In this document: piece after piece, positions 1-5,895 of the stretch
How positions within the stretch are numbered: the first letter of the stretch is position 1
Layout of the letters: each line of letters opens with the position of its first letter
NCBI GenBank assembly: GCA_003520365.1
Contig: DOUW01000200.1
Location: 1-5,895 of the forward strand
DNA length: 5,895 nucleotides
DNA from: Massilia sp.
Lineage (GTDB): Bacteria; Pseudomonadota; Gammaproteobacteria; Burkholderiales; Burkholderiaceae_D
Reading direction: 5' to 3'
Made by a program: the position numbers and the translations under genes
The notes under the pieces: generated by a model
Told to the model about the DNA's origin: nothing
Databases searched by the model: none
Seen by the model: the letters and a program-made list of their open reading frames with translations, nothing else

Positions 1-255
1 GACCACGGCGATGCGGTCCTTGCCGAAATGCGGCAGGCCGCCGTTGCGCAAGGCCTGGACCGACAGGGCGGAAAGACGGATCGACGGATCGACCAGGCTG
101 GCGGTCAGCGCCAGGAAGGCGGCGTCGCCGACCAGCACGCAATTGACCGCCTCGCGCAGCCCCCAGGCCGCGCGGATCGAGATCTCCGGGCCGATGCCGG
201 ACGGCTCGCCGACCGTCAACGCCAGGGTCGGGCGCACTGCCTGCGGCGCGGCCAT
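1..255 (-). CDS. pdxA: 4-hydroxythreonine-4-phosphate dehydrogenase PdxA, N-terminal 85 codons (runs off the left edge)
   Basis: PdxA oxidises 4-phosphohydroxy-L-threonine with NAD+ in the cytoplasm; the decarboxylated product is condensed by PdxJ in the DXP-dependent route to pyridoxal phosphate. Seen: an open frame from an ATG at 255-253 to the window edge, beginning [20 protein letters not shown]. It carries the family's N-terminal signature [12 protein letters not shown] at residues 14-25, followed by residues (VLVGDAAFL) that fit the next strand of the fold. About a quarter of the usual ~330 residues is present; the metal-binding histidines known from E. coli PdxA lie outside the window. 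The start is four bases after the surA stop, and a GAGGAG Shine-Dalgarno sits inside the last surA codons, so translation is probably coupled to surA. Identity is firm from the signature plus the lptD-surA-pdxA order; nothing can be said about the intactness of the rest. Confidence 0.93.
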   Translation of the reverse strand, partial: MAAPQAVRPTLALTVGEPSGIGPEISIRAAWGLREAVNCVLVGDAAFLALTASLVDPSIRLSALSVQALRNGGLPHFGKDRIAVV

Positions 256-259
256 GGGC

Positions 260-1696
260 TTACTGCTCCTCGCGATACTCGACGTAGGCGCGGTCGCGCA
301 CCTGGCGCGCCCAGTCCTCGAAGGCTTCGCCCAGCTTGCGCTCGCGGATGATGGCGCGCGCGCGGCTGCGTTCCTTCTGCAGGGTCACGTCTTCGCTCTT
401 GCGCTCCAGGACCTGGATCAGGTGGAAGCCGAACGGGGTCTGGACCACGCCCGACAGCTCGCCCGGCTTCATGGCCGCCATGGCGGCCTCGAATTCCGGC
501 ATCACGTCGCCCGGATACAGCCAGCCCAGGTCGCCGCCCTTGGTGGACGAGCTGTTGTCCTGCGAGTTCTGGCGCGCCAGGTCCTCGAAGGTGGCGGCCT
601 TGCTCTCGATCTTGGCGCGCATTTCTTCCAGCCTGCGCTTGACTTCGTCGGCCGACATGGTCGGCGTCGCCTTCATCATGATGTGGCGCGCGCGGGTCTG
701 CTCGACCACGGACTGCTCCGGCGTGTTGTTCGCCAGGCTGCGCTTGTCGTTCAGCTTCAGGATGTAGAAGCCGATGTTGGTCTTGATGATGGGCGTCACC
801 TGGCCCGGGCTGAGCTTGCGCAGCGCGTTGGCGAACACCGGCGGCAGGCGGTCCGCCTCGCGCCAGCCGACCACGCCGCCCTTCAGGGCGTCGGCGGAGT
901 CGGAATAGGTGGCGGCGACCTTGGCGAAATCGGCGCCGGTGCGCAACTGGCGCATCACCTCTTCGGCGCGGGCGCTGCGCGCGGCGATCTGCTCGGGCGT
1001 GGCGTTGGCCGGAATGCCGACCAGGATCTGGGCGATGTCGACCTCGATGCGGTCGGCGGCGGCGGCCTTCTCGGCGGCCAGGAAGGTGTCGACCTCGGCG
1101 TCCGAGACCTGGATCTTGCTGTCGACCTCGTGCTCGCGCAGGCGCTGCATCATGATCTCGTTGCGGATCTCTTCGCGGAAGGCCGCAAAGGCCATGCCTT
1201 CCTTTTCCATCTGGTTGCGCATTTCCTGGACCGACATCTTCTGTTCCTGGGCGATGCGGCCGATGGCGGCGTCGAGCATGCGGTCGTCGACGCGCACGCC
1301 CATTTCCTTGGCCAGCTGGACCTGGGCGCGTTCGACGATCATCGCCTCGATCACCTGGCGCTCCAGGTCTTCCTGCGGCGGCAGCTGGGTGTTCTGGGCG
1401 CGCAGGCGCTGGACGATCTGCGCCACGCGGTTGCGCACTTCGTTACGGGTGATGACCTCGTCGTTGACGACGACGCGGACGGCGTCGACGACCTTGGCGC
1501 TGCTCGAGGCCGGCGGCAGGAAGCCGCTGCCCGGATTGGCCGGGGCGGTGCCGGTTGCCGGATTGGCATTGGCTGGAGCACCGGCCGTTGGAGCGGCCTG
1601 GCCGAACGCGGTGCCGGCCGTGAGCGCGCACAGCAGCGCCGCTGCGAGCTGGAGGTGATGCAAACGGGTAGTACGCATAATCTGGGAAGCACTCAT
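260..1696 (-). CDS. surA: Periplasmic chaperone / peptidyl-prolyl isomerase SurA
   Basis: SurA binds unfolded outer-membrane proteins in the periplasm and hands them to the BAM complex; LptD is a known client in E. coli. Seen in the 478 residues: a hydrophobic signal segment (residues 18-32, [14 protein letters not shown] then AFGQA, a plausible signal peptidase I site), an Ala/Pro/Asn-rich low-complexity linker (about 33-64), the SurA N-terminal chaperone domain (about 65-215, starting [19 protein letters not shown]), a first parvulin domain (about 217-319, with GGVVGW and NIGFYILKL) and a second parvulin domain (about 332-433, with ARHIMMK, GGDLGW and [12 protein letters not shown]), then a C-terminal helix. 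E. coli SurA is 428 residues; the excess is mainly the linker. Start is uncertain: ATG at 1696 (used here) or ATG at 1678 ([11 protein letters not shown]...), which gives a more typical short signal-peptide n-region; neither has a clear Shine-Dalgarno. The gene lies 33 bases after lptD and four bases before pdxA, in an evident operon. Confidence 0.96.
   Translation of the reverse strand: MSASQIMRTTRLHHLQLAAALLCALTAGTAFGQAAPTAGAPANANPATGTAPANPGSGFLPPASSSAKVVDAVRVVVNDEVITRNEVRNRVAQIVQRLRAQNTQLPPQEDLERQVIEAMIVERAQVQLAKEMGVRVDDRMLDAAIGRIAQEQKMSVQEMRNQMEKEGMAFAAFREEIRNEIMMQRLREHEVDSKIQVSDAEVDTFLAAEKAAAADRIEVDIAQILVGIPANATPEQIAARSARAEEVMRQLRTGADFAKVAATYSDSADALKGGVVGWREADRLPPVFANALRKLSPGQVTPIIKTNIGFYILKLNDKRSLANNTPEQSVVEQTRARHIMMKATPTMSADEVKRRLEEMRAKIESKAATFEDLARQNSQDNSSSTKGGDLGWLYPGDVMPEFEAAMAAMKPGELSGVVQTPFGFHLIQVLERKSEDVTLQKERSRARAIIRERKLGEAFEDWARQVRDRAYVEYREEQ
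266..271 (-). promoter_or_regulatory. Ribosome binding site of pdxA inside the surA 3' end
   Basis: The minus strand reads GAGGAGCAGTAAGCCCATG: a GAGGAG Shine-Dalgarno lies ten bases before the pdxA ATG. The same six bases are the two glutamate codons at the end of SurA (Y-R-E-E-Q-stop). The spacing is at the long end of the normal range. This site supports the pdxA start at 255 and suggests that ribosomes finishing surA help start pdxA. Confidence 0.65.
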
Positions 1697-1729
1697 TCAG
1701 GTCAAAAAAACATCCATGGTCCCGGTCGA
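1697..1729 (-). other. lptD-surA spacer with T7 tract and six-codon leader ORF
   Basis: The 33 bases between lptD and surA hold no good Shine-Dalgarno. On the minus strand they contain a tiny ORF, ATG GAT GTT TTT TTG ACC TGA (1717-1697), whose stop directly abuts the surA ATG at 1696 in the same frame. They also hold a run of seven T (1710-1704). Just upstream, GTCCC (1737-1733) and GGGAC (1723-1719) could form a five-base-pair stem with a nine-base loop that overlaps the lptD stop codon. Eight bases separate this stem from the T tract, so it is not a proper intrinsic terminator. A role in tuning surA expression is possible but is inference only. Confidence 0.35.
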
Positions 1730-3958
1730 TCAGGGACGGCCGACGTTGGTGTTCAGCCGCGTATAGCCGGGAATACTCTTGTAAAACGAATCCAGCGGGT
1801 TGCCCATGCCGATGCCCGACAGGCCGTTGAGCTCGAGCTGGAAGAACACCGGCGTCGAGGTCGACTGGGCCGCCGTCACGAAGCGCTGCGCGCCCATCCG
1901 GAAGATCCAGCAATCGGCCTTGTACTCGAGCCCGACCAGGCTCTCGAGCACCTTGTGGTCCTGCAGCGAATAGCTGACGCGGCCGACGCCGAACCAGCGC
2001 TTCGACAGCGGCCACTGCCCCGAGATGTCGGCGTTGCGGAAGCTGTCGCGCACGTAGCGATACTCGGCGTTGAGCACCTTCAGCAGGCCCGGGGTCCAGC
2101 GCACGCCATAGTTGCGGCTGTACACACTCGAACTCGTCGCGTCGTATTGTACGCTGGCGTCGACGTTCAGGTTCTCGACGATGCGGCCGGACGCCGCCAG
2201 CAGCAGATCGGAACGGTCCTTGCGGTCCTGCACCGGGCGGCCCGGCAGCTGTACGCGCGGCTCGGTGAAGTAGAAGCGCTGGCCGAAGGCCAGGCGCAGG
2301 CGCTCGGCGCCGCTGCTCTCGATAAAGCGCGACACCACGGCCGCCGTCAGCTGGTTGGCGTCGGAGACGCGGTCGTTGCCGACGAAACGGTTCTCGCTGA
2401 ACAGCTGGGCGTAGCTGAAGCCGGCCTCGCCGCTATCGAAGATCGGGAAGTCGTCCTGGTTCTTGTAGGGCGTGCGCACATAGAACAGGCGCGGTTCCAG
2501 CGTCTGGGTGGCGGCGGTGCCGAACAGGCTGGCTTCGCGCTCGAACACCATGCCGGCGTCGACCGAGAACGTCGGCAGCGTGCGCGACAGGCTGGTCGGA
2601 CGGCCGGCGTTGCTGTCCATGTCGTATCTGCTGGCATGGAACATCACCTTGGGCGTGATGTAGTAGCCCGGACGCACCCAGGGATAGCTCACCTGCGAGA
2701 TCATCACCGCGCGGTTGCCGCTGTCCCATGTCGAGTGGGTGAAGCGGGTCGCCTCGGCGTCGATGGCCCAGTCGAAGCCGTTGACGTCGAAACGGCCGGT
2801 GTGGAAGTTAATCTGCGGCAGGCGCGCGTAGGGCTTCGGGATCGCCAGCGCCGGATTGGCCGCCGCCGCCGGTTCCTGCAGCACCTGGAAGTTCTGGGCG
2901 CGCGCGCTCAGGTTCCAGTACTGGGTGGCGTAGTTGGTGTAGACCTCGCGCACCAGCTGGCGCTCGGCGCTGGTCGAGACCGAGCGCGAGAAGTCGCTGA
3001 GGTACTGGTCGTCCGAGGCCGCGTGCAGGTTCCAGCCGTAGGACCAGTTCGGGCTCAGCTGCTGGTTGTGCAGCGAGTCGACCAGCCAGCGGTCGGTGTT
3101 GGAAATGCGGTCGTTACGCAGGCCCTCGAAGTGGGTTTCGCCGCCATAGGTGCCGCCGTCGGTGGCGCCGATGTAGCGGCCGGTCGCGCCCAGCTGCAGG
3201 CCGCGGTCGAACATCATGCGCGGGAATACCGTCAAATCGCGGTTGGGCGCGATGTTGAAGTAATACGGCACCATGATCTCGGTCTTGCCCTTCGAGCCGA
3301 AGCCGATCGAGGGCGGCAGCCAGCCCGAGCGGCGCGCGCCCGAGAGCGAGAACGACATGGCCGGCGTGCCGAGGATCGGCACGTCCTTGAAATAGATGAC
3401 GGTCTTGCCGGCGGTGCCGACGTCGCGTCCGGAATCGAGGCGCAGGGTGCTCGACTTCAGGTACCAGTCGGGGTTCGTCCCCTCGCAGGTGCTGTAAGTG
3501 CCGTCCACCACCAGGGCCTCGTTCTCGCCGAGGAAATCGATGCGGTCGGCCCGGCCCTGGGCATTGTTCACCTGCAGGCGGTACTGGGGGTTGAGCACCC
3601 AGCCGCGCCCGGTCTCGAGGTTCAGCTGCAGCGCATCGCCCTGGTAGCGGTCGCCGAAACGCCACATGTTGACGTTGCCGCTGGCCGTGACCTCGTCCTC
3701 GACCAGGCGGTAGCAGGCCGTGTCGGCGGTCATCCTGGTCTGGCCGCGGGTGATCTCGACGTCGCGGTTGAGGTTGATCTCGCGGTCCGGGCGGCCGCCG
3801 ATTTCCTCGGCGCGCACGGTGACGGGAAGATCCTGTTCGTTGGCGGGGGGCGCAGCCGGCGCGACTTGCGCGTGCAAGGGCCCCGAGGCCACGGTAACGA
3901 GGGCGGACAAGGCAACTGCCCGCCGCTGCGGGAATGGTAGGGCCGTAAACCAGCTCAT
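1730..3958 (-). CDS. lptD: LPS-assembly outer-membrane protein LptD
   Basis: LptD, with the lipoprotein LptE as plug, is the outer-membrane end of the Lpt bridge and inserts lipopolysaccharide into the outer leaflet. Seen in the 742 residues: a signal peptide (charged QRR at 11-13, hydrophobic AVALSALVTVASG, likely cleavage after A30 in PLHA/QV), a LptA-like beta-jellyroll domain (about 45-160, PVTVRAEEI... then GNVNMW), and the beta-barrel (about 200-735). The barrel holds the characteristic block PYYFNIAPNRDLTVFPRMMF (231-250), then DRGLQLGATGRY (251-262). E. coli LptD is 784 residues. Cysteines occur only at 82, 158 and 683; the C-terminal site is a single Cys (ADCWIF) where E. coli has a Cys-Cys pair. 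The ATG at 3958 is chosen because the frame extension to 4042 would cross the likely promoter and spoil the signal peptide. No strong Shine-Dalgarno is seen before 3958. First gene of the leftward operon. Confidence 0.96.
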   Translation of the reverse strand: MSWFTALPFPQRRAVALSALVTVASGPLHAQVAPAAPPANEQDLPVTVRAEEIGGRPDREINLNRDVEITRGQTRMTADTACYRLVEDEVTASGNVNMWRFGDRYQGDALQLNLETGRGWVLNPQYRLQVNNAQGRADRIDFLGENEALVVDGTYSTCEGTNPDWYLKSSTLRLDSGRDVGTAGKTVIYFKDVPILGTPAMSFSLSGARRSGWLPPSIGFGSKGKTEIMVPYYFNIAPNRDLTVFPRMMFDRGLQLGATGRYIGATDGGTYGGETHFEGLRNDRISNTDRWLVDSLHNQQLSPNWSYGWNLHAASDDQYLSDFSRSVSTSAERQLVREVYTNYATQYWNLSARAQNFQVLQEPAAAANPALAIPKPYARLPQINFHTGRFDVNGFDWAIDAEATRFTHSTWDSGNRAVMISQVSYPWVRPGYYITPKVMFHASRYDMDSNAGRPTSLSRTLPTFSVDAGMVFEREASLFGTAATQTLEPRLFYVRTPYKNQDDFPIFDSGEAGFSYAQLFSENRFVGNDRVSDANQLTAAVVSRFIESSGAERLRLAFGQRFYFTEPRVQLPGRPVQDRKDRSDLLLAASGRIVENLNVDASVQYDATSSSVYSRNYGVRWTPGLLKVLNAEYRYVRDSFRNADISGQWPLSKRWFGVGRVSYSLQDHKVLESLVGLEYKADCWIFRMGAQRFVTAAQSTSTPVFFQLELNGLSGIGMGNPLDSFYKSIPGYTRLNTNVGRP

Positions 3959-4006
3959 GGATTCTTGGGCTGCACCATAAAGGGCGATTTTTTGGATTGA
4001 ATCCCT

Positions 4007-4012
4007 TATTAT
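4007..4012 (+). promoter_or_regulatory. Candidate -10 element of the amgK-murU promoter
   Basis: The plus strand reads TATTAT at 4007-4012, one mismatch from the -10 consensus, lying almost exactly over the TATAAT read on the other strand. A start near 4019-4020 would leave a leader of about 35 bases before the amgK ATG. No recognisable -35 lies at normal spacing. TTGGAT (3992-3997) and TTGAAT (3997-4002) are upstream but too close to this -10; TTGAAT instead pairs at 17 bases with TACTCT (4020-4025), a poor -10. The element overlaps an imperfect inverted repeat, ATCCC (4001-4005) and GGGAA (4015-4019). Confidence 0.4.
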
Positions 4013-4013
4013 A
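4008..4013 (-). promoter_or_regulatory. Candidate -10 element of the lptD-surA-pdxA promoter
   Basis: In the AT-rich centre of the 95-base divergent spacer (3959-4053), the minus strand reads TATAAT at 4013-4008, a perfect sigma-70 -10 hexamer in an otherwise GC-rich region. Transcription would start near 4001, giving a leader of about 40 bases before the lptD ATG. No good -35 exists at 16-18 bases: the hexamer at 17 bases is CCGGTT, and TTGAGG sits only 13 bases away. This may mean dependence on an activator or on another sigma factor. E. coli lptD is partly driven by sigma-E; I could not find a convincing sigma-E motif here. Confidence 0.5.
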
Positions 4014-4053
4014 TGGGAATACTCTCCCTCAACCGGTTTCACCTGGACGTTTC

Positions 4054-5124
4054 ATGTCTTCTTTGTATCAAAACATTCCTACTTCCGCCGAGCAGGATGC
4101 ACGCCTGACCCTGCTCACCGAATGGCTGGGCTCGCTCGACCTGGTGGAAGTCGGTTCGCGCCGCCCGGCTTCGTCGGATGCCAGCTTCCGTCGCTATTTC
4201 CGCCTGGATGTGGCGCCGGCGCTACGCGAGAAACTGGGTGACACCCTGATCGCCATGGATGCCCCGCCCGAGCGCGAGAACGTCCCGGCCTTCATCCACG
4301 TCCAGGGCCTGCTGCAGGAAGCCGGCGTGACGGTCCCGGCGATCGTCGCGCGCGACGTCGAACGCGGCTTCCTGCTGCTGTCGGACCTGGGCACCACCAC
4401 GTATTTGCAGCGCCTCGATCCCGACAACGCCGCCTTCATGTATTCGGACGCGGTCGACGCCCTGATCAAGTTCCAGCTGCACAGCCAGCCCGGCGTGCTG
4501 CCCGAGTTCGACCGCGCCTTCGTCCTGCGCGAAATGAACCTGTTCCCGGAATGGTTCCTCGGCCGCCACCTCGGCGTGACCATGAACGAGGCCCAGCAGG
4601 CGCAGCTCGACAAGGTGTTCGAGACCATCACGAATAATGTGCTGGCGCAGCAGCAGGTGTTCATGCACCGCGACTTCCATTCGCGCAACCTGATGTTCCT
4701 CGACCAGGGCAACCCGGGCGTGCTCGACTTCCAGGACGCCGTCTACGGCCCGGTCACCTACGACCTGGCCTCGCTCCTGCGCGACGCCTACATCCAGTGG
4801 GACGAAGAGATCGTGCTGGACTGGGTGGTGCGCTACTGGCAGAGCGCGAAGCAGGTCGGCCTGCCGGTCAACCCGGACATCGACGCCTTCTACCGCGACT
4901 TCGAATTCATGGCCCTGCAGCGCCACCTGAAGATCCTGGGCATCTTCTGCCGCCTGAACTACCGCGACGGCAAGCCGATCTACATGGGCGACCTGCCGAC
5001 CGTGATGGACTACGTGCGCAAGACCGCCAACCGCTACACCGAACTGAAACCGCTGCTGCGCCTGCTCGACGCCTTCGACGCCTTTGGCGACGGCGCCGCG
5101 CCGCAGGTCGGCTACACGTTCTAA
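4054..5124 (+). CDS. amgK: N-acetylmuramate / N-acetylglucosamine anomeric kinase AmgK
   Basis: AmgK is a cytoplasmic sugar kinase that phosphorylates MurNAc (and GlcNAc) at the anomeric carbon; MurNAc-1-phosphate then goes to MurU. It belongs to the aminoglycoside phosphotransferase / choline kinase-like fold. Seen in the 356 residues: an N-terminal lobe with SDASFRRYFRL (41-51) in the nucleotide-binding region, the catalytic Brenner motif MHRDFHSRNLM (204-214, catalytic base D207) and the metal-binding LDFQDA (224-229, D225 and D228), followed by YGPVTYDLASLLRDAY, typical of the family. The ATG at 4054 is chosen; the frame extends back to a TTG at 3997, but that stretch lies in the AT-rich promoter spacer. 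A weak GGA (4045-4047) is the only Shine-Dalgarno-like match. It is divergent from lptD and 20 bases before murU, the same pairing as in Pseudomonas. Annotations often call it simply phosphotransferase; the murU neighbour makes AmgK the better name. Confidence 0.93.
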   Translation: MSSLYQNIPTSAEQDARLTLLTEWLGSLDLVEVGSRRPASSDASFRRYFRLDVAPALREKLGDTLIAMDAPPERENVPAFIHVQGLLQEAGVTVPAIVARDVERGFLLLSDLGTTTYLQRLDPDNAAFMYSDAVDALIKFQLHSQPGVLPEFDRAFVLREMNLFPEWFLGRHLGVTMNEAQQAQLDKVFETITNNVLAQQQVFMHRDFHSRNLMFLDQGNPGVLDFQDAVYGPVTYDLASLLRDAYIQWDEEIVLDWVVRYWQSAKQVGLPVNPDIDAFYRDFEFMALQRHLKILGIFCRLNYRDGKPIYMGDLPTVMDYVRKTANRYTELKPLLRLLDAFDAFGDGAAPQVGYTF

Positions 5125-5144
5125 GCGCATTTTTCGAGAAGCCC

Positions 5145-5864
5145 ATGAAAGCCATGATCTTCGCCGCCGGCCGCGGCGAGCGCATGCGTCCGCTGACGGA
5201 CACCTGCCCGAAACCCCTGCTCAAGGTGCGCGGCCGTCCGCTCATCACCTGGCACGTCCTGAACCTGGTGCGCGCCGGGATTGTCGACATCGTCATCAAC
5301 CATTCGCACCTCGGCCACATGATCGAGGCGGAGCTGGGCGACGGCAGCAAGTACGGCGCGCGCATCGTGTATTCGCACGAGCCGACCCCGCTGGAGACGG
5401 CCGGCGGCATCGCCAACGCACTGCACCTGCTGGGCGGCGAACCCTTCCTGGCGGTGTCGGGCGACATCTACGCGCCCTACTTCGATTTTTCCCAGGTGCT
5501 CGAGGCGCTGCCCGACAACGACATGCTGGGCCAGCCGATTCCGCCTGGAGAACGCGACATCGCCTGGCTGTACCTGACGCCCAACCCCTGGCACAACCCG
5601 GACGGCGACTTCGGCCTGGACATGTACACGCTGGCCAATGACGGCGATCCGAAGTGGAACTTCGCCGGCATCGGCGTCTACCGTCCCGAGATGTTCGAGG
5701 GCGTCCGGGCCGGCGAGTTCCTCAAGTTCGGTCCCCTGATGCGCAAGTTCATCGACATGAAGCGCGTCGGCGGCGAGATCTACACCGGCCCCTGGGTCAA
5801 CGTCGGCACGGTCGAACAGCTCGAGGAACTGAACGCGCCGCTGGCCCGGAGGGCCGGCGCGTGA
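5145..5864 (+). CDS. murU: N-acetylmuramate alpha-1-phosphate uridylyltransferase MurU
   Basis: MurU transfers UMP from UTP to MurNAc-1-phosphate, giving UDP-MurNAc and pyrophosphate in the cytoplasm. With AmgK it completes the recycling route that bypasses de novo MurA/MurB. Seen in the 239 residues: the sugar nucleotidyltransferase signature FAAGRGERMRPLT (6-18) with CPKPLL (21-26, K23), INHSHLG (51-57), LETAGGIANAL (83-93), the metal-binding aspartate in VSGDIYA (104-110, D107), a FAGIGVYRPEMF block (173-184), and GPWVNVGT (215-222) near the end. The usual length is near 225 residues; the small excess lies in the DNDMLGQPIPPGERD region. The start MKAM matches other MurU proteins as I remember them; only a weak GAG (5136-5138) precedes it. 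Relatives often carry Asp where N219 stands here. Often annotated generically as nucleotidyltransferase or mannose-1-phosphate guanylyltransferase; the amgK context favours MurU. Confidence 0.92.
   Translation: MKAMIFAAGRGERMRPLTDTCPKPLLKVRGRPLITWHVLNLVRAGIVDIVINHSHLGHMIEAELGDGSKYGARIVYSHEPTPLETAGGIANALHLLGGEPFLAVSGDIYAPYFDFSQVLEALPDNDMLGQPIPPGERDIAWLYLTPNPWHNPDGDFGLDMYTLANDGDPKWNFAGIGVYRPEMFEGVRAGEFLKFGPLMRKFIDMKRVGGEIYTGPWVNVGTVEQLEELNAPLARRAGA
5848..5853 (+). promoter_or_regulatory. Strong ribosome binding site for the gene starting at 5861
   Basis: GGAGGG lies seven bases before a GTG at 5861-5863, inside the last codons of murU. It is the best Shine-Dalgarno in the window and is the main evidence that the GTG overlapping the murU stop (GTGA) is a true start codon. 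Confidence 0.7.
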
Positions 5865-5895
5865 ACCCGTTCGCCGCGCGCCGCGCCCGCCTGGC
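5861..5895 (+). CDS. Start of a third gene after murU, possibly Xaa-Pro aminopeptidase PepP (only 11 codons in window)
   Basis: A GTG start overlaps the murU stop by four bases (GTGA) and is preceded by a well-placed GGAGGG. The frame stays open to the window edge and reads M-N-P-F-A-A-R-R-A-R-L. The 4-base overlap argues for translational coupling with murU and for a shared transcript. The start resembles aminopeptidase P proteins of Burkholderiales, which from memory begin MNP(F/Y)AARR..., and pepP is a plausible neighbour here. Eleven residues are too few to prove this, so no gene symbol is given. PepP would remove N-terminal residues before proline and has no direct link to MurNAc recycling. 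Confidence 0.6.
   Translation, partial: MNPFAARRARL

Noticed and set aside
1704..1737. Intrinsic terminator between lptD and surA
   Set aside because: The stem is only five base pairs with a nine-base loop, and eight bases separate it from the T run, so it does not meet the usual terminator form; operon continuity is also expected here.
11..3940. A 1309-codon open frame on the plus strand, antisense to pdxA, surA and lptD
   Set aside because: It is a composition effect of high-G+C codon usage on the opposite strand. Its product is a monotonous run of A, R, G, V, L, D and H without domains, whereas the minus strand carries three recognisable proteins with clear motifs over the same bases.
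4031..4038. AACCGGTT, a perfect eight-base palindrome in the divergent spacer
   Set aside because: Too short to call an operator, and symmetry stops at eight bases; expected by chance in a sequence of this size.
3959..4042. Upstream extension of lptD to an ATG at 4042
   Set aside because: The extra 28 residues put a polar segment before the signal peptide, and their codons cross the TATAAT promoter element; the ATG at 3958 gives a normal signal sequence.
3997..4053. Upstream extension of amgK to a TTG at 3997
   Set aside because: A rare start codon in the AT-rich promoter spacer with no Shine-Dalgarno; the ATG at 4054 begins a sensible N-terminus.
4222..5130. A 302-codon minus-strand frame antisense to amgK
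   Set aside because: Same composition shadow: low-complexity product, no motif, while the plus strand has the complete AmgK kinase motifs.
4797..5144. N-terminal extension of the murU frame back into amgK
   Set aside because: The extension is an out-of-frame reading of amgK with Arg/Ala/Gly-rich nonsense; MurU homology begins exactly at MKAMIFAAG (5145).

Overview
The window is a compact, high-G+C (about two-thirds G+C by eye) chromosomal segment from a Gram-negative bacterium. The protein sequences and the order pdxA-surA-lptD facing amgK-murU point to a betaproteobacterium of the Burkholderiales, most like Massilia or related Oxalobacteraceae. The taxon is an inference from remembered family sequences, not from a search. 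There are no RNA genes, mobile elements or CRISPR arrays, and no gene-free stretch longer than about 100 bases.

Layout: two divergent gene sets fire outward from a 95-base intergenic region (3959-4053). Leftward (minus strand) run lptD (3958-1730), surA (1696-260) and the first 85 codons of pdxA (255 to the window edge). This is the classical lptD-surA-pdxA operon, in which rsmA/ksgA often follows outside the window. Rightward (plus strand) run amgK (4054-5124), murU (5145-5864) and the first 11 codons of a third gene (from 5861) that overlaps murU by four bases and is probably an aminopeptidase P (pepP) gene.

Function: the left arm builds the outer membrane. SurA is the periplasmic chaperone that delivers beta-barrel proteins, LptD among them, to the BAM complex. 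LptD is the barrel that places lipopolysaccharide in the outer leaflet. PdxA is a metabolic passenger (vitamin B6 synthesis). The right arm recycles peptidoglycan: AmgK phosphorylates MurNAc at C1 and MurU turns MurNAc-1-phosphate into UDP-MurNAc, bypassing MurA, the target of fosfomycin. One short control region therefore serves both outer-membrane biogenesis and cell-wall recycling.

Most of the window is well-understood core genome, and I found no convincing new system. The points worth a second look are the nearly superimposed -10 elements in the divergent promoter region, the reduced cysteine set of LptD, the surA leader (no Shine-Dalgarno, tiny in-frame leader ORF, T7 tract), and substitutions at normally conserved positions of MurU.
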